From contig NZ_JACDXU010000001.1 in assembly GCF_020539485.1 (NCBI RefSeq), positions 62,001 through 126,000 on the forward strand: 64,000 nt of DNA. Reading direction: 5' to 3'. The position numbers and the translations under genes are program-made. Shown piece by piece: positions 44,689 to 53,409 of the stretch. How positions within the stretch are numbered: the stretch's first letter is position 1; each line of letters opens with the position of its first letter. The notes beneath the pieces were generated by a model, which did not search any database, had not been told where the DNA came from, and worked only from the letters and a program-made list of their open reading frames with translations. The stretch is from Fulverythrobacter ferritrahens. Its GTDB lineage: Bacteria; Pseudomonadota; Alphaproteobacteria; Sphingomonadales; Sphingomonadaceae.

Positions 44689-45255
44689 GCGGATCTGCCA
44701 GATCAAAAGATCGAGCACCTTAAGATCAGTGAATTCCTTAAATTGGGGAAATTCTAGGTCGAAGCGCTGACGCAGGAGCGGAAAGCGATCGGCACATAGC
44801 AGAGCATCGAGATGGGCCTGGATGGCTTGGTAATCATTAACAGCGTCGGCAATCTTTTCGAGCCCGGAGCCCGTGCGGGTCCGCAGTCCCAAATTGCTCC
44901 GCACGATCGAATCATAAACCGCTCTGGTCGGATCCACGGTTGCGATCAGCTTCGAGGCGAATGATGCTTCGACTCTCCCGGTGGTCTCAAAAATTGACCG
45001 AAGAACCTCCCCAAACTCGATGTCCGGGTTGGACTTCTGCTGCTCAAAAATCCGGTAGAAACGGCCTCGCCAGTCGGCGTTTCTGCGGACCCCGTAGAGG
45101 CCGTTGAAGGTGCGTTGGTAGGCGAGATCCTCTTCGACATTTGTCCGATGAAGCTGTTCGACCGTATAGGCATAGCGCGAGAGGTCGGCATGGCGCTGCG
45201 CCAAGCCAGCTAGAGCGTCATCCGTACGCCTGAGCAACTCGGCAATCGTAATCAC
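44686..45255 (-). CDS. Hypothetical protein at the left edge of the Dpd locus
   Basis: 189 residues, mostly helical, with no signal peptide, membrane segment or recognised motif (pieces: ELLRRTDDALAGLAQRHAD, FNGLYGVRRNADWRGRFYRIF). It is divergent from the Dpd operon; about 100 bp lie between the starts. It ends inside a repeat box that may be a transposon end. It could be an accessory or regulatory protein of the locus; I do not recognise it. Confidence 0.65.
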   Translation of the reverse strand: MITIAELLRRTDDALAGLAQRHADLSRYAYTVEQLHRTNVEEDLAYQRTFNGLYGVRRNADWRGRFYRIFEQQKSNPDIEFGEVLRSIFETTGRVEASFASKLIATVDPTRAVYDSIVRSNLGLRTRTGSGLEKIADAVNDYQAIQAHLDALLCADRFPLLRQRFDLEFPQFKEFTDLKVLDLLIWQIR

Positions 45256-45355
45256 GCCTGATCATCTCCTCGATTTTGGCGCATTTATTTACACAAAAAC
45301 TTTGCGCGATTGGCGCATTAAATGTAGCCGTTTTGTTCCGCCCTTGCTATCAAAA
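45256..45355. promoter_or_regulatory. Divergent promoter region of the Dpd operon with repeated operator-like sites
   Basis: Two direct copies of TTGGCGCATT lie at 45276-45285 and 45310-45319, 34 bp apart; a related TTTGCGCGAT at 45301-45310 abuts the second. The gap is AT-rich compared with its surroundings. It should hold the promoters of both the leftward 189-residue gene and the rightward operon; the repeats are candidate binding sites for a regulator such as one of the DGQHR proteins. Confidence 0.5.
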
Positions 45356-46309
45356 ATGCTCAACTGGCAGGAACAGATCTTGGCTATCGTTATCACCACG
45401 TGCACAAACAGGAAGCGAAAGCCGGTGGCTGCTCGGCTGCACGCGGGTGATCTTAAGAAGGGTGGTATCACCCAGGTCGCGGCAGAATGGGGCGAACGGC
45501 TAGGCGAGGCCTGTCAGACCTATCCTGCGAGTTCGCTCTATGGCGGCCGGTCCTTCAGGGACTCTATGGTTGCCGCCGAGAAGGTCGGTGCGGAACTGCT
45601 GATAGTTTCAGCTGGCCTTGGCCTGGTTAGTGCACGAACGCAGGTACCCTCCTATGCTTGCACCGTACTCAGCGGGGCAGCTGATAGCATCGCCGCCCCT
45701 ATCACCGAGGGATTCAGCAGAGCGAATTGGTGGAAAGAACTCAGCCAAGTGTCTCCGCACACGATGAAGCTAGCCGATCTGGCAGATTCCCGCACCGGCC
45801 TGATCATGGCCGCATTGTCCGATGGATATATCGAGATGATGCTCGAGGAGTTTCTGACGCTTCCGGAAGGACGAAGAAGCGATCTGCGATTGTTCACGCG
45901 CACGCCTAGAGAGCGAATACCAGCACAATTGCAGCCTTTCCTGATGCCATATGACGACCGGCTTGACGGCCCAGACAGTCCAATCCGCGGCACCCGTAGC
46001 GATTTCGCTGCCCGCGCCCTACTGCACTTCGTCGACAGCATCCTTTCCTCTGATGATGACCGCTCAGCCAGCCAACATGCCGACGCCGTCGAAAGGGCGG
46101 CAAAGGACTGGGCTGAACCTCCAGTATTTTCCCGCCGCCGGCTTTCCGACGACGAGATCAGGCAATTGATGCGCCGCCATTGGCTCGAAACCAACGGGAG
46201 TACGACCAAGTTGCTCAGGCTCTTTCGGGATGAACTCGACATTGCCTGCGAACAGGGGCGCTTTGCATCGCTCGCAAGAGAGATACGGTCGGAGGTGAGC
46301 CATGGCTAA
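45356..46309 (+). CDS. YaaA/DUF6884-like protein, DpdC candidate
   Basis: About 317 residues. The N-terminal half resembles the YaaA/DUF6884 fold: a first strand with TTCTNRKRKP, then SSLYGGRSF and ELLIVSAGLGLVSARTQVPSY. The C-terminal half is helical and without motif. In characterised Dpd systems, DpdC converts the inserted preQ0 base to the amide form. This gene is the first of the operon, overlaps the DpdB-like gene by 8 bp and is the only candidate here, so I suggest DpdC, by context and fold impression. The ATG at 45356 has no good ribosome site; a TTG at 45380 has AGGA 7 nt upstream and would still keep the first strand. Confidence 0.6.
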   Translation: MLNWQEQILAIVITTCTNRKRKPVAARLHAGDLKKGGITQVAAEWGERLGEACQTYPASSLYGGRSFRDSMVAAEKVGAELLIVSAGLGLVSARTQVPSYACTVLSGAADSIAAPITEGFSRANWWKELSQVSPHTMKLADLADSRTGLIMAALSDGYIEMMLEEFLTLPEGRRSDLRLFTRTPRERIPAQLQPFLMPYDDRLDGPDSPIRGTRSDFAARALLHFVDSILSSDDDRSASQHADAVERAAKDWAEPPVFSRRRLSDDEIRQLMRRHWLETNGSTTKLLRLFRDELDIACEQGRFASLAREIRSEVSHG

Positions 46310-47420
46310 AGAGACATTGGCCATTCGTGCTGTTCGCAGCGAGCAAGGCGACGGAACCGCGGTTTTCGTCTTCTTTCTCGAAGGCGCAGACATCATGCGT
46401 ATCGCCGATATCGCCCGCCTGCGGCGCGAAGAACAGGAACTCAAGGGCTTCCAACGCAGCGAAATCAAGGCGCACGTTTCGGCAATCACGCAGTTTCTCG
46501 ATAGCGGGAAAGTCCTCTTTCCAAACGCGATCATCCTGGCTCTTTCGGAGGAAGTGGAATTCGCCTCGGCACGGGGGCGCAAGCCCGGAAACATCTGCGA
46601 GATCGGCGACGCTGGTACACTGACCATTCCTGTTTACCCGGCAGGCCGCCGGGCGGCCTGGATCGTCGATGGCCAGCAACGATCGCTGGCCTTGGCGCAG
46701 GCAAAGGATCAGTCGATCGCCGTGCCAGTCGTCGGTTTCGTCTCGGATGAGATTGAGGCTCAACGAGAACAGTTCATTCTCGTCAACAAGGCGCGGCCAC
46801 TGCCCAAACGTCTGATCGATGAACTGCTGCCAGAAGTGAGCGCTCTCCTGCCTAGGGATCTGGCTGCGCGCAAACTGCCAAGCGCGCTCTGCGAATTGCT
46901 CAACCAGCATAAGGACTCGCCATTTCACAATCTCATCAAGCGGGAATCCAATGCGCGCTCCGGAACCGGTGTCGTTGCGGACTCTGCCCTGATCGAAGCG
47001 ATGCGTACCAGCCTCAGGTCGGCGTCCGGGGCTCTCGGCCAATTCAAGCGCAATGGCGACGTCACTGACGCCAATGCCATGTATGAAACGCTCGTTCTGT
47101 ACTGGAGCGCGGTGCGCGACACATTCCCGGATGCCTGGGGCAAGCCGCCAACCCAAAGTCGGCTTATGCATAGCGCTGGCATCCGAGCGATGGGCGCCCT
47201 GATGGATCAAATCATGTTGCGGGTCGACAGCGCGGAAGACCGCGGGGCCGCGGTGCGTGCAATCCTGAAGAAGTTGGCGAAGCATTGCCACTGGACCGAA
47301 GGGCGTTGGGATGCCCTCAACCTGATGTGGAATGAAGTGCAGTCAACGTCCCAACACATCTCGAAGCTCACTGACCATCTGATGCACCTGGAACGCGACC
47401 TGGCGAGGGGAACCTCATGA
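46302..47420 (+). CDS. dpdB: DGQHR-domain protein, DpdB-like (first copy)
   Basis: 372 residues. The family motif is VDGQQRSLAL with Asp123, preceded by the ELKGFQR motif near residue 50 and followed by FILVNKARPLPKRLIDELLP, all typical of the DGQHR (ParB/DndB-related) family. In Dpd systems DpdB is required with DpdA to insert preQ0 into DNA and has been linked to nucleotide hydrolysis. It overlaps dpdA by 4 bp, which argues that the two work as a complex. A second DGQHR protein follows dpdA. Confidence 0.87.
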   Translation: MAKETLAIRAVRSEQGDGTAVFVFFLEGADIMRIADIARLRREEQELKGFQRSEIKAHVSAITQFLDSGKVLFPNAIILALSEEVEFASARGRKPGNICEIGDAGTLTIPVYPAGRRAAWIVDGQQRSLALAQAKDQSIAVPVVGFVSDEIEAQREQFILVNKARPLPKRLIDELLPEVSALLPRDLAARKLPSALCELLNQHKDSPFHNLIKRESNARSGTGVVADSALIEAMRTSLRSASGALGQFKRNGDVTDANAMYETLVLYWSAVRDTFPDAWGKPPTQSRLMHSAGIRAMGALMDQIMLRVDSAEDRGAAVRAILKKLAKHCHWTEGRWDALNLMWNEVQSTSQHISKLTDHLMHLERDLARGTS

Positions 47421-48706
47421 AGTTCATCTTCGCCGACAGTCTGGATTATGTCGATCCGGCCTTTGACTTCATTGCCGACCGCAGTCCTGCGGAACGGCAG
47501 CCCTATTGGGACGACGCCTATCCTCACGAGATACTCGGCTACGCTCCCTACGACGGGGTGCTCGTGTCGAAAGGCATCGTCGGCGACCATCGCGTCAAAG
47601 GGAAATACACGGCCAGCCAAGCCCGGCGCTTCGAGTTGGTTGGCGCGCGCAAGTTCCTGAGGCTCGACAAACCGGAATTCGCGCATCTCGACATCTTCGG
47701 CGACTGCGGCGCATTCACCTATGTCAACGAGGAGCGTCCGCCCTACTCACCTGCAGAGATCGCTGAGTTCTACGATGATTGCGGCTTCACGCATGGCTGC
47801 TCGGTCGACCACATCATCTTTGACTTCGATGTTGCCGCAAAAGGCCTCGATGGTGGATCGAACGACGCCAAGGATCGCTTCGAGATCACGCTCGAGAATG
47901 CTGATGCTTTCCGGAGGGAAGCCAAAGCCATTGACGCACTGTTCAAGCCCCTCGGCGTTGTTCAAGGCTGGTCGCCCGATAGCATGGCGGAAGCTGCGCG
48001 CAGGCTGGTGGCGATGGGGTATGATTACCTCGCGCTCGGCGGCATGGTCCCATTGAAATCACCCGAGATCAAACAGTGCCTCGCGGCGATCCGAGAAGTC
48101 GTACCACCGGCGACACGCCTCCATATCCTTGGCTTCGCGAAGGCCGACGACATCGATAGCTTCCACAGTTACGACATCGCCAGCTTCGACACGACGTCGC
48201 CGCTCATTCGCGCGTTTAAGGACGCCAAGCAGAATTACTACCTGCCCGGCAATGGTCTGGGACTGCGTTATTTCACATCGATCCGCGTACCCCAGGCGCT
48301 TGAAAACCCACGCCTTCAAAGAACGGTCAAGCGCGGTGTCTTTCGAGCAGAAGATCTGGTCACCATGGAAAGCGCGGCATTGTCGAGCTTGCGCGCTTTC
48401 GATCGGGGCGAAGCCGGTATTGAGGAAACACTCCAGAACGTCCTCGTCTACAGCGCCCCACTCGTGGAAGAAAAGCCGTTTGAAGACTGCAAGGACTCGA
48501 CCAGCATGGTTCGCCTGGCGACGCGCTATCGCGATACTCTCGAGAGCAAACCATGGAAGCAGTGCAGTTGCTCGATCTGCGAACATGCGGCTGTCGATGT
48601 AATCATTTTCCGGGGAAGCAATCGGAACAAGCGTCGCGGGATTCACAATCTCGCGGTCTACAAGGATCATATTGAGAGATTGGATTTGAAGCGTGCCCTC
48701 ACCTAA
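47417..48706 (+). CDS. dpdA: DpdA, tRNA-guanine-transglycosylase-like DNA-modifying enzyme
   Basis: 429 residues with a TGT-type TIM barrel. FGDCGAF (Asp96) aligns with the DSGG(F/Y) motif holding the first catalytic Asp, and ASFDTTSP (Asp258) with the nucleophile segment. The zinc site is CSCSIC (Cys383, 385, 388) with His410. DpdA replaces guanine in DNA by preQ0 rather than acting on tRNA. That assignment rests on the divergence from tRNA enzymes, its neighbours DpdB/DpdC and the linked queECD genes. It sits between two DGQHR genes, overlapping them by 4 and 14 bp. Confidence 0.92.
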   Translation: MKFIFADSLDYVDPAFDFIADRSPAERQPYWDDAYPHEILGYAPYDGVLVSKGIVGDHRVKGKYTASQARRFELVGARKFLRLDKPEFAHLDIFGDCGAFTYVNEERPPYSPAEIAEFYDDCGFTHGCSVDHIIFDFDVAAKGLDGGSNDAKDRFEITLENADAFRREAKAIDALFKPLGVVQGWSPDSMAEAARRLVAMGYDYLALGGMVPLKSPEIKQCLAAIREVVPPATRLHILGFAKADDIDSFHSYDIASFDTTSPLIRAFKDAKQNYYLPGNGLGLRYFTSIRVPQALENPRLQRTVKRGVFRAEDLVTMESAALSSLRAFDRGEAGIEETLQNVLVYSAPLVEEKPFEDCKDSTSMVRLATRYRDTLESKPWKQCSCSICEHAAVDVIIFRGSNRNKRRGIHNLAVYKDHIERLDLKRALT

Positions 48707-49793
48707 GCCCATGCAATACCTTGCCGTGACCGCGGAACAGAGCAGCGAGCATCGGGTCCTCGTGTTTGCGGCCAAGGCATCCGACATTCTCAAGTTTGCA
48801 TCGATTGACCGCATTGGCCGCGATGCACAGGGCGAACTCAGCGGCTTCCAACGGCCACAGGTTGCTGCTCACATTCGGGAGATCCAGGACTACCTGATCA
48901 AGCCAAACTCGGTCCTTCCCAATCCGATCGTCGTCGCCTTTACAGATCATGTCGGCGTTGAGGATTTGGGAGATGGATCGGCGCGCCTGACGATCGACGT
49001 AAGCAAGGGGACACCGGGACTGGTTGTCGATGGGCAACAGCGGCTTTCTGCCCTGAGCACGCTGGAGCGTGATTTTCAGGTCTTCGTGTCGGTCCTGATT
49101 TGCCAGGACGAGGCAGAGCTGCGTCGGCAGTTCGTGCTCATCAACAACACTAAGCCGCTGCCCAAGTCGCTGATTTATGAACTGCTGCCCACTGTCGATG
49201 ATCTTCCGGCGCGGCTCAGCAGGCGCTCGACGGCTGCCGACCTGACCGCCCGGCTGAACTTCGAGAACACCTCGCTCAAGGGCTACATCCGTCAACACAC
49301 CTGCCCGGAAGGGATCATCGCCGACACCGTGATGCAGAAGATCATCATGGAGTCGCTCGCCAACGGCATTATGCGCGACCTTATTGGTCGGCCTAAAGGC
49401 GAAGACAAATGCGTTCGGCTTGTCTCGAATTTCTTTGAAGCCGTGAAACGGGTTTTCCCGGACGCTTGGCATGGTCACAAGCCAAAAACATCTCGGTTGC
49501 TCCACGGGGCCGGTATTCAGGCGATGGGCGATGTTATGGAAGTGCTGGCCCAAAGGGTAGATGCCCGATCGGTCGATGACTTCCAGGCAGGTATGGAATG
49601 CCTCAAGGACAAGACCGCGTGGACTTCCGGCGACTGGGAACTCGGTGGCGAAGTTCGGCGCTGGAACTCGCTGCAAAATGTCAATCGCGACGTCGCGCTA
49701 CTCAAGCACTATCTCGTCGGCATCCTCAAGGCCGATCTCAGGCAAAAGCGGCGTGCAGCACCTGCTCCACTCTTCGAAGACGCGGCTGAATAG
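48693..49793 (+). CDS. DGQHR-domain protein, DpdB-like (second copy)
   Basis: 366 residues. VDGQQRLSALS with Asp113, the ELSGFQR motif and FVLINNTKPLPKSLIYELLP show the same family as the gene at 46302, but the two proteins have diverged widely outside the motifs, so this is not a recent duplication. It overlaps dpdA by 14 bp. Either it is the true DpdB and the first is an accessory, or the two form a mixed complex. The C-terminal tail is basic (LRQKRRAAPAP). Confidence 0.87.
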   Translation: MPSPKPMQYLAVTAEQSSEHRVLVFAAKASDILKFASIDRIGRDAQGELSGFQRPQVAAHIREIQDYLIKPNSVLPNPIVVAFTDHVGVEDLGDGSARLTIDVSKGTPGLVVDGQQRLSALSTLERDFQVFVSVLICQDEAELRRQFVLINNTKPLPKSLIYELLPTVDDLPARLSRRSTAADLTARLNFENTSLKGYIRQHTCPEGIIADTVMQKIIMESLANGIMRDLIGRPKGEDKCVRLVSNFFEAVKRVFPDAWHGHKPKTSRLLHGAGIQAMGDVMEVLAQRVDARSVDDFQAGMECLKDKTAWTSGDWELGGEVRRWNSLQNVNRDVALLKHYLVGILKADLRQKRRAAPAPLFEDAAE

Positions 49794-49795
49794 CC

Positions 49796-50428
49796 ATGGC
49801 TTATGCGGTCAAAGAGATATTCAAAACCTTGCAGGGCGAAGGCGCTCACGCTGGGCGCACGGCTGTTTTCTGCCGTTTCTCGGGCTGCAATCTTTGGTCG
49901 GGGCGCGAACAGGACCGCGCGAGCGCGCAATGCTCCTTTTGCGACACCGACTTCGTGGGTGTGGATGGGACCGGTGGGGGCCGTTTCGCGGACGCGGAAT
50001 TGCTGGCACAAACAATCGCTGATGAATGGGCAGGCTCGAATGAGAGTCGCTATGTTGTGCTCACAGGTGGTGAACCGTTGCTGCAGGTCGATGCGCCTTT
50101 GGTAGATGCACTTCATCGACACGGTTTTGAGATCGGGGTCGAGACCAATGGTACGCGTCCTGCCCCAGAAGGCATCGATTGGATCTGCGTTAGCCCTAAA
50201 GGGGAAAACGAACTTGTCTTGCGGTCGGGCAACGAACTGAAGCTCGTGTTCCCGCAGGCAGGCGCGCCACCTGAACGCTTCGAAGACCTCGAGTTCAAGC
50301 ACTTCTTCTTGCAGCCAATGGATTGCGCCGAGGCCGGCCAATGCCTCGATGACACGATCCATTACTGTCTCGAAAATCCTCGCTGGCGCTTATCGCTCCA
50401 GTCGCACAAGCTAGTCGGAATCCGCTGA
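49796..50428 (+). CDS. queE: 7-carboxy-7-deazaguanine synthase (radical SAM)
   Basis: 210 residues. The [4Fe-4S] motif is C-x14-C-x2-C (Cys31, Cys46, Cys49), the variant seen in short proteobacterial QueE such as that of Burkholderia, rather than the classical Cx3Cx2C. KEIFKTLQGEG at the start and VLTGGEPLLQ support the call. QueE turns carboxytetrahydropterin into 7-carboxy-7-deazaguanine, the second-last step to preQ0. It begins 3 bp after the second DGQHR gene and abuts queD. Confidence 0.96.
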   Translation: MAYAVKEIFKTLQGEGAHAGRTAVFCRFSGCNLWSGREQDRASAQCSFCDTDFVGVDGTGGGRFADAELLAQTIADEWAGSNESRYVVLTGGEPLLQVDAPLVDALHRHGFEIGVETNGTRPAPEGIDWICVSPKGENELVLRSGNELKLVFPQAGAPPERFEDLEFKHFFLQPMDCAEAGQCLDDTIHYCLENPRWRLSLQSHKLVGIR

Positions 50429-50802
50429 TGTACGAACTCTCGAAACAATTTCGCTTTGACGCAGCTCACACACTCGATCGGGTCGTCCAAACCGAGTCCA
50501 GCCGCAGGATCCATGGTCATAGCTATCGCGGCGAGGTCACGCTCCGTGGAAGGCCTGACCCTGTAAGCGGTATGATTGTAGACGTTGGTATTCTGGAGAA
50601 AGAACTTGAGAGCGTTCGGGACGCGCTCGACCATCGTTTTCTGGACGACATCAACGACCTAGGCCCGGCAACCATGGAAAATCTGTGCCGTTGGATCTGG
50701 AACCGACTGAAGCCTGAGTTCCCGGCGCTTTCGAAGGTCAGTGTCTACCGCGACAGCAATAGTGATGCGGTCACCTACTGGGGCGAGGAAGAGCTTGCAT
50801 GA
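50428..50802 (+). CDS. queD: 6-carboxytetrahydropterin synthase-like protein QueD
   Basis: 124 residues. Zinc ligands are His14, His29 and His31 (AAHTL, RIHGHSY), and the Asp-His pair is Asp68-His69 (LDHRFL). The position of the essential cysteine of E. coli QueD (Cys27, in KC..LHGH) is Ser25 here (ESSRRIHGH), and the C-terminal catalytic Glu appears as Asp109. It is therefore a divergent member. It should convert dihydroneopterin triphosphate to carboxytetrahydropterin. It overlaps queE by one base and queC by 4 bp. Confidence 0.9.
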   Translation: MYELSKQFRFDAAHTLDRVVQTESSRRIHGHSYRGEVTLRGRPDPVSGMIVDVGILEKELESVRDALDHRFLDDINDLGPATMENLCRWIWNRLKPEFPALSKVSVYRDSNSDAVTYWGEEELA

Positions 50803-51509
50803 TTGCTGACGAGAAGGCTCTCGTCCTTTTCTCCGGCGGGCAGGATTCCGCGACTTGTCTTGCTTGGGCACTTGAGAACTTCAGCGCTGTCGAGACGGTA
50901 GGGTTCGACTACGGGCAGAGACATCGGATCGAACTGGAATGTCGTTCAGAGCTTCTCGCGCGGATTGTTGAGATCAATCCAACCTGGAAAGAGAGGCTTG
51001 GAGCCGACCATACGCTCGATCTGTCGGTTCTCGGCCAGATCAGCGAGACGGGACTGACCCGAGACGCCGAGATCGCCCTGCGCGAAGACGGATTGCCGAA
51101 CACCTTTGTGCCTGGCCGCAACTTGTTGTTCTTCACTCTTGCGGCGGCGCTCGCATTCAGACGCAAGGCTCGACACATGATTGGCGGCATGTGCGAAACT
51201 GACTACTCTGGATATCCTGACTGCCGCGACGACACACTCAAAGCCCTACAGGTCACGTTGAACCTAGGGATGGGCAGTCGAAGCGTGATCCACACGCCCC
51301 TGATGTGGATCGACAAGGCTGGCACCTGGGCATTGGCGCAAGATCTGGGCGGCGACCTTCTCTTGGATCTGATCACAGAACATAGCCACACCTGCTACCT
51401 TGGCGAACGCACAGTTCGCCACGAATGGGGCTATGGCTGCGGAACGTGCCCTGCTTGTGAGCTTCGAGCACGAGGATATGAGAGTTTCCGCGAAGGCACC
51501 AGGTTTTGA
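50799..51509 (+). CDS. queC: 7-cyano-7-deazaguanine (preQ0) synthase
   Basis: 236 residues. PP-loop [15 protein letters not shown] near residue 11, VPGRNLLF in the middle, and a C-terminal zinc site from HTCYLGE and [13 protein letters not shown]. QueC makes preQ0, the base DpdA inserts. The set queE-queD-queC without queF means the pathway stops at preQ0, as expected for DNA modification (folE is not in the window). It overlaps the following TTG-started gene by 4 bp. Confidence 0.97.
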   Translation: MIADEKALVLFSGGQDSATCLAWALENFSAVETVGFDYGQRHRIELECRSELLARIVEINPTWKERLGADHTLDLSVLGQISETGLTRDAEIALREDGLPNTFVPGRNLLFFTLAAALAFRRKARHMIGGMCETDYSGYPDCRDDTLKALQVTLNLGMGSRSVIHTPLMWIDKAGTWALAQDLGGDLLLDLITEHSHTCYLGERTVRHEWGYGCGTCPACELRARGYESFREGTRF

Positions 51510-52534
51510 CTGACTCTGGCACCACTTCCGACGATGCTTCAATCGCTTCTTCGACCAATGAAAGCGGCGGGCCCGAGATCACTCCGTCAAAGGTAAAGAC
51601 CGGCGCAGGCCTCCATGCACTTCGTGCGACGGTATTATCGTTTTTGGATCGGCCGATAGACTTTTACCCGCGCCTTGAGGCTAAGGTTCGCAGCGTTCCC
51701 TCGGATGAAATCGTCAATCGGTTCTACAATCCTAAGCATGGAGTAATGGCCGCCTGGGCCAAGATCGACCCCAATGATTCCAATCTTGATAAAGCGGTCG
51801 ACCTAGCCAAAGCATCACTTCAAGAAGCGAAGGCGCAAACTGAATATCAGGATCAGAAAGCGACGCGGTTGCTAACGGTCTCAACCTTTTTGACTGCTCT
51901 CGCTGGTGCATTCTTCGCGTCATTCTCGACGAATTATCCTCTAAGAACCTTGCAAGATCAGGTCGGAGCAGAATGGTGGCTTCTTTCGGCCACCTACATC
52001 TCATTCCTCCTCTTTATCTTGTTATCACTCGGAGGGGCGCTGGTTACCTTTCATGCGTCGCGCACTCGCTTCAAATATCCTTCTGAAGCAACAGTAGATA
52101 GCCAGTCAGGCAGAGCCCGCTCCTTTCTGTTCTTTCGCGAAATAATTGGCGTCACCCCGGAAGGTTGGGCGAATTCCTTTGTAAATGTTGGAGAGTCTAC
52201 AGGAACAATGACTGTAGAAATCAACCCAATTCTGAAGGTAGAGTACCTCAAAAACTATGTTAGCGAAGCTTACCTCGTTTCTGCCAAGACAGCAGAGAAG
52301 TTACGGTATCTTCAGCCTGCTCAGAGTCTTTTATCTTATGCACTACGTTGCTTGATAGTCTATGTAATGTTGCTCGGCTATGTTTTGACCTGCGTGGAAC
52401 CGACAAAGCCCACCCCACAACCGACTGAAGTTGAGATGATCGGGGGAACTCTTCACGTGGACGCTTTGATTGAACGCTCGCAGACTCCAACTCAACAGCC
52501 AACTCCAACCAAAAAGACTGACCCAGAGCAGTGA
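51506..52534 (+). CDS. Membrane protein of the Dpd operon, function unknown
   Basis: 342 residues from a TTG at 51506 that overlaps the queC stop. A disordered Ser/Thr/Pro N-terminus and a helical cytoplasmic part (about 30-125) precede two membrane segments near residues 128-145 and 155-180 and a third near 280-300. A soluble part and a Pro/Thr-rich tail follow. The layout (short helical region before paired membrane helices) recalls SLATT/DUF5706-type membrane effectors of nucleotide-signalling defence systems, but no key motif is certain. Its base composition is clearly more AT-rich than the que genes. The 4-bp overlaps on both sides say it is made with the modification enzymes. Confidence 0.7.
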   Translation: MTDSGTTSDDASIASSTNESGGPEITPSKVKTGAGLHALRATVLSFLDRPIDFYPRLEAKVRSVPSDEIVNRFYNPKHGVMAAWAKIDPNDSNLDKAVDLAKASLQEAKAQTEYQDQKATRLLTVSTFLTALAGAFFASFSTNYPLRTLQDQVGAEWWLLSATYISFLLFILLSLGGALVTFHASRTRFKYPSEATVDSQSGRARSFLFFREIIGVTPEGWANSFVNVGESTGTMTVEINPILKVEYLKNYVSEAYLVSAKTAEKLRYLQPAQSLLSYALRCLIVYVMLLGYVLTCVEPTKPTPQPTEVEMIGGTLHVDALIERSQTPTQQPTPTKKTDPEQ

Positions 52535-53298
52535 TTAGGGCGAGCGAACTCGTCACAGTTTTTGTCGATGCAGACAACACTCTGTGGGATACAGATAGAG
52601 TGTTCGCGAGCACTCAGCTCCGCTTGCTTCACGACGTTGAGGAGTCACTCGGACTCACATGGCCAGATGAAGATCGTCTTCAATTCGTGCGGGCAGCAGA
52701 CCAAGAGCTTGCCTCCCTACATCATGATGGCTTGCGCTACCCGCCTGCATTGCTCGTACGTGCCCTAAGCTTGGCCCTGGATGGAATGGATCCGGTTCGG
52801 GCAGCGAAAATTGCGTTGCATGGAAGCGAGCCTGCAAAGATCTATGCCGACCAAGAAGGCGTAATCCTCAACCGCTATTTTCAATCTCTGAAGGCACTTC
52901 CACAACTTAAGAAGGGCGTTGCAGACGGCCTTAGGCAGATGAAGGAGCTTAACTGGAACATCTTGATGATCACAGAATCTGCTGTGACGCGAGCAAGGGA
53001 AACTGCCGACGCTTTGAGCATCTCTCAATTCTTTGACAGAGTACTTGAAGGCCGCAAACGCCCCGAACTGTATCAAAGAATCCTGAAACTAGTTGGCTCT
53101 CCGTCCAACGCCTACATGATCGGTGACCAAATTGATCGCGACATTGCACCAGCGAAGCAGGCGGGGCTCAAGACAATCTACTTCCCCGGTGGCTTTAAGC
53201 CCCGTTGGCACGACGAGGAGGCCTCGCCGCCTCCGGATTTCGTGATCTCCGATTTTAGAGAGGCTGTGCAAATTATTCGCTTGGAGCACGCATGCTGA
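52531..53298 (+). CDS. HAD-family hydrolase of the Dpd operon
   Basis: 255 residues from a GTG at 52531. The catalytic motif is VDADNTLWD near residue 13 (DxDxT). Motif II is ITES near residue 150, motif III Lys lies in EGRKRPELY, and motif IV is MIGDQIDRDI. A helical cap lies between residues 20 and 110. This is a phosphatase of the HAD type 1 group; the substrate is unknown. In this setting it could trim a pterin or nucleotide phosphate. It overlaps the membrane-protein gene by 4 bp; 111 bp then separate it from the nuclease gene. Confidence 0.85.
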   Translation: MIRASELVTVFVDADNTLWDTDRVFASTQLRLLHDVEESLGLTWPDEDRLQFVRAADQELASLHHDGLRYPPALLVRALSLALDGMDPVRAAKIALHGSEPAKIYADQEGVILNRYFQSLKALPQLKKGVADGLRQMKELNWNILMITESAVTRARETADALSISQFFDRVLEGRKRPELYQRILKLVGSPSNAYMIGDQIDRDIAPAKQAGLKTIYFPGGFKPRWHDEEASPPPDFVISDFREAVQIIRLEHAC

Positions 53299-53409
53299 CT
53301 GCGGAAGCATGGTGCTGCGCCTAGAGGTTTGGCTTTATATACTTGATTGCCAAAGGCCTTCAGTCGATGAAGGGGCACTCCAAATTCTCTCAATCCGTGG
53401 GGCGTAGAT

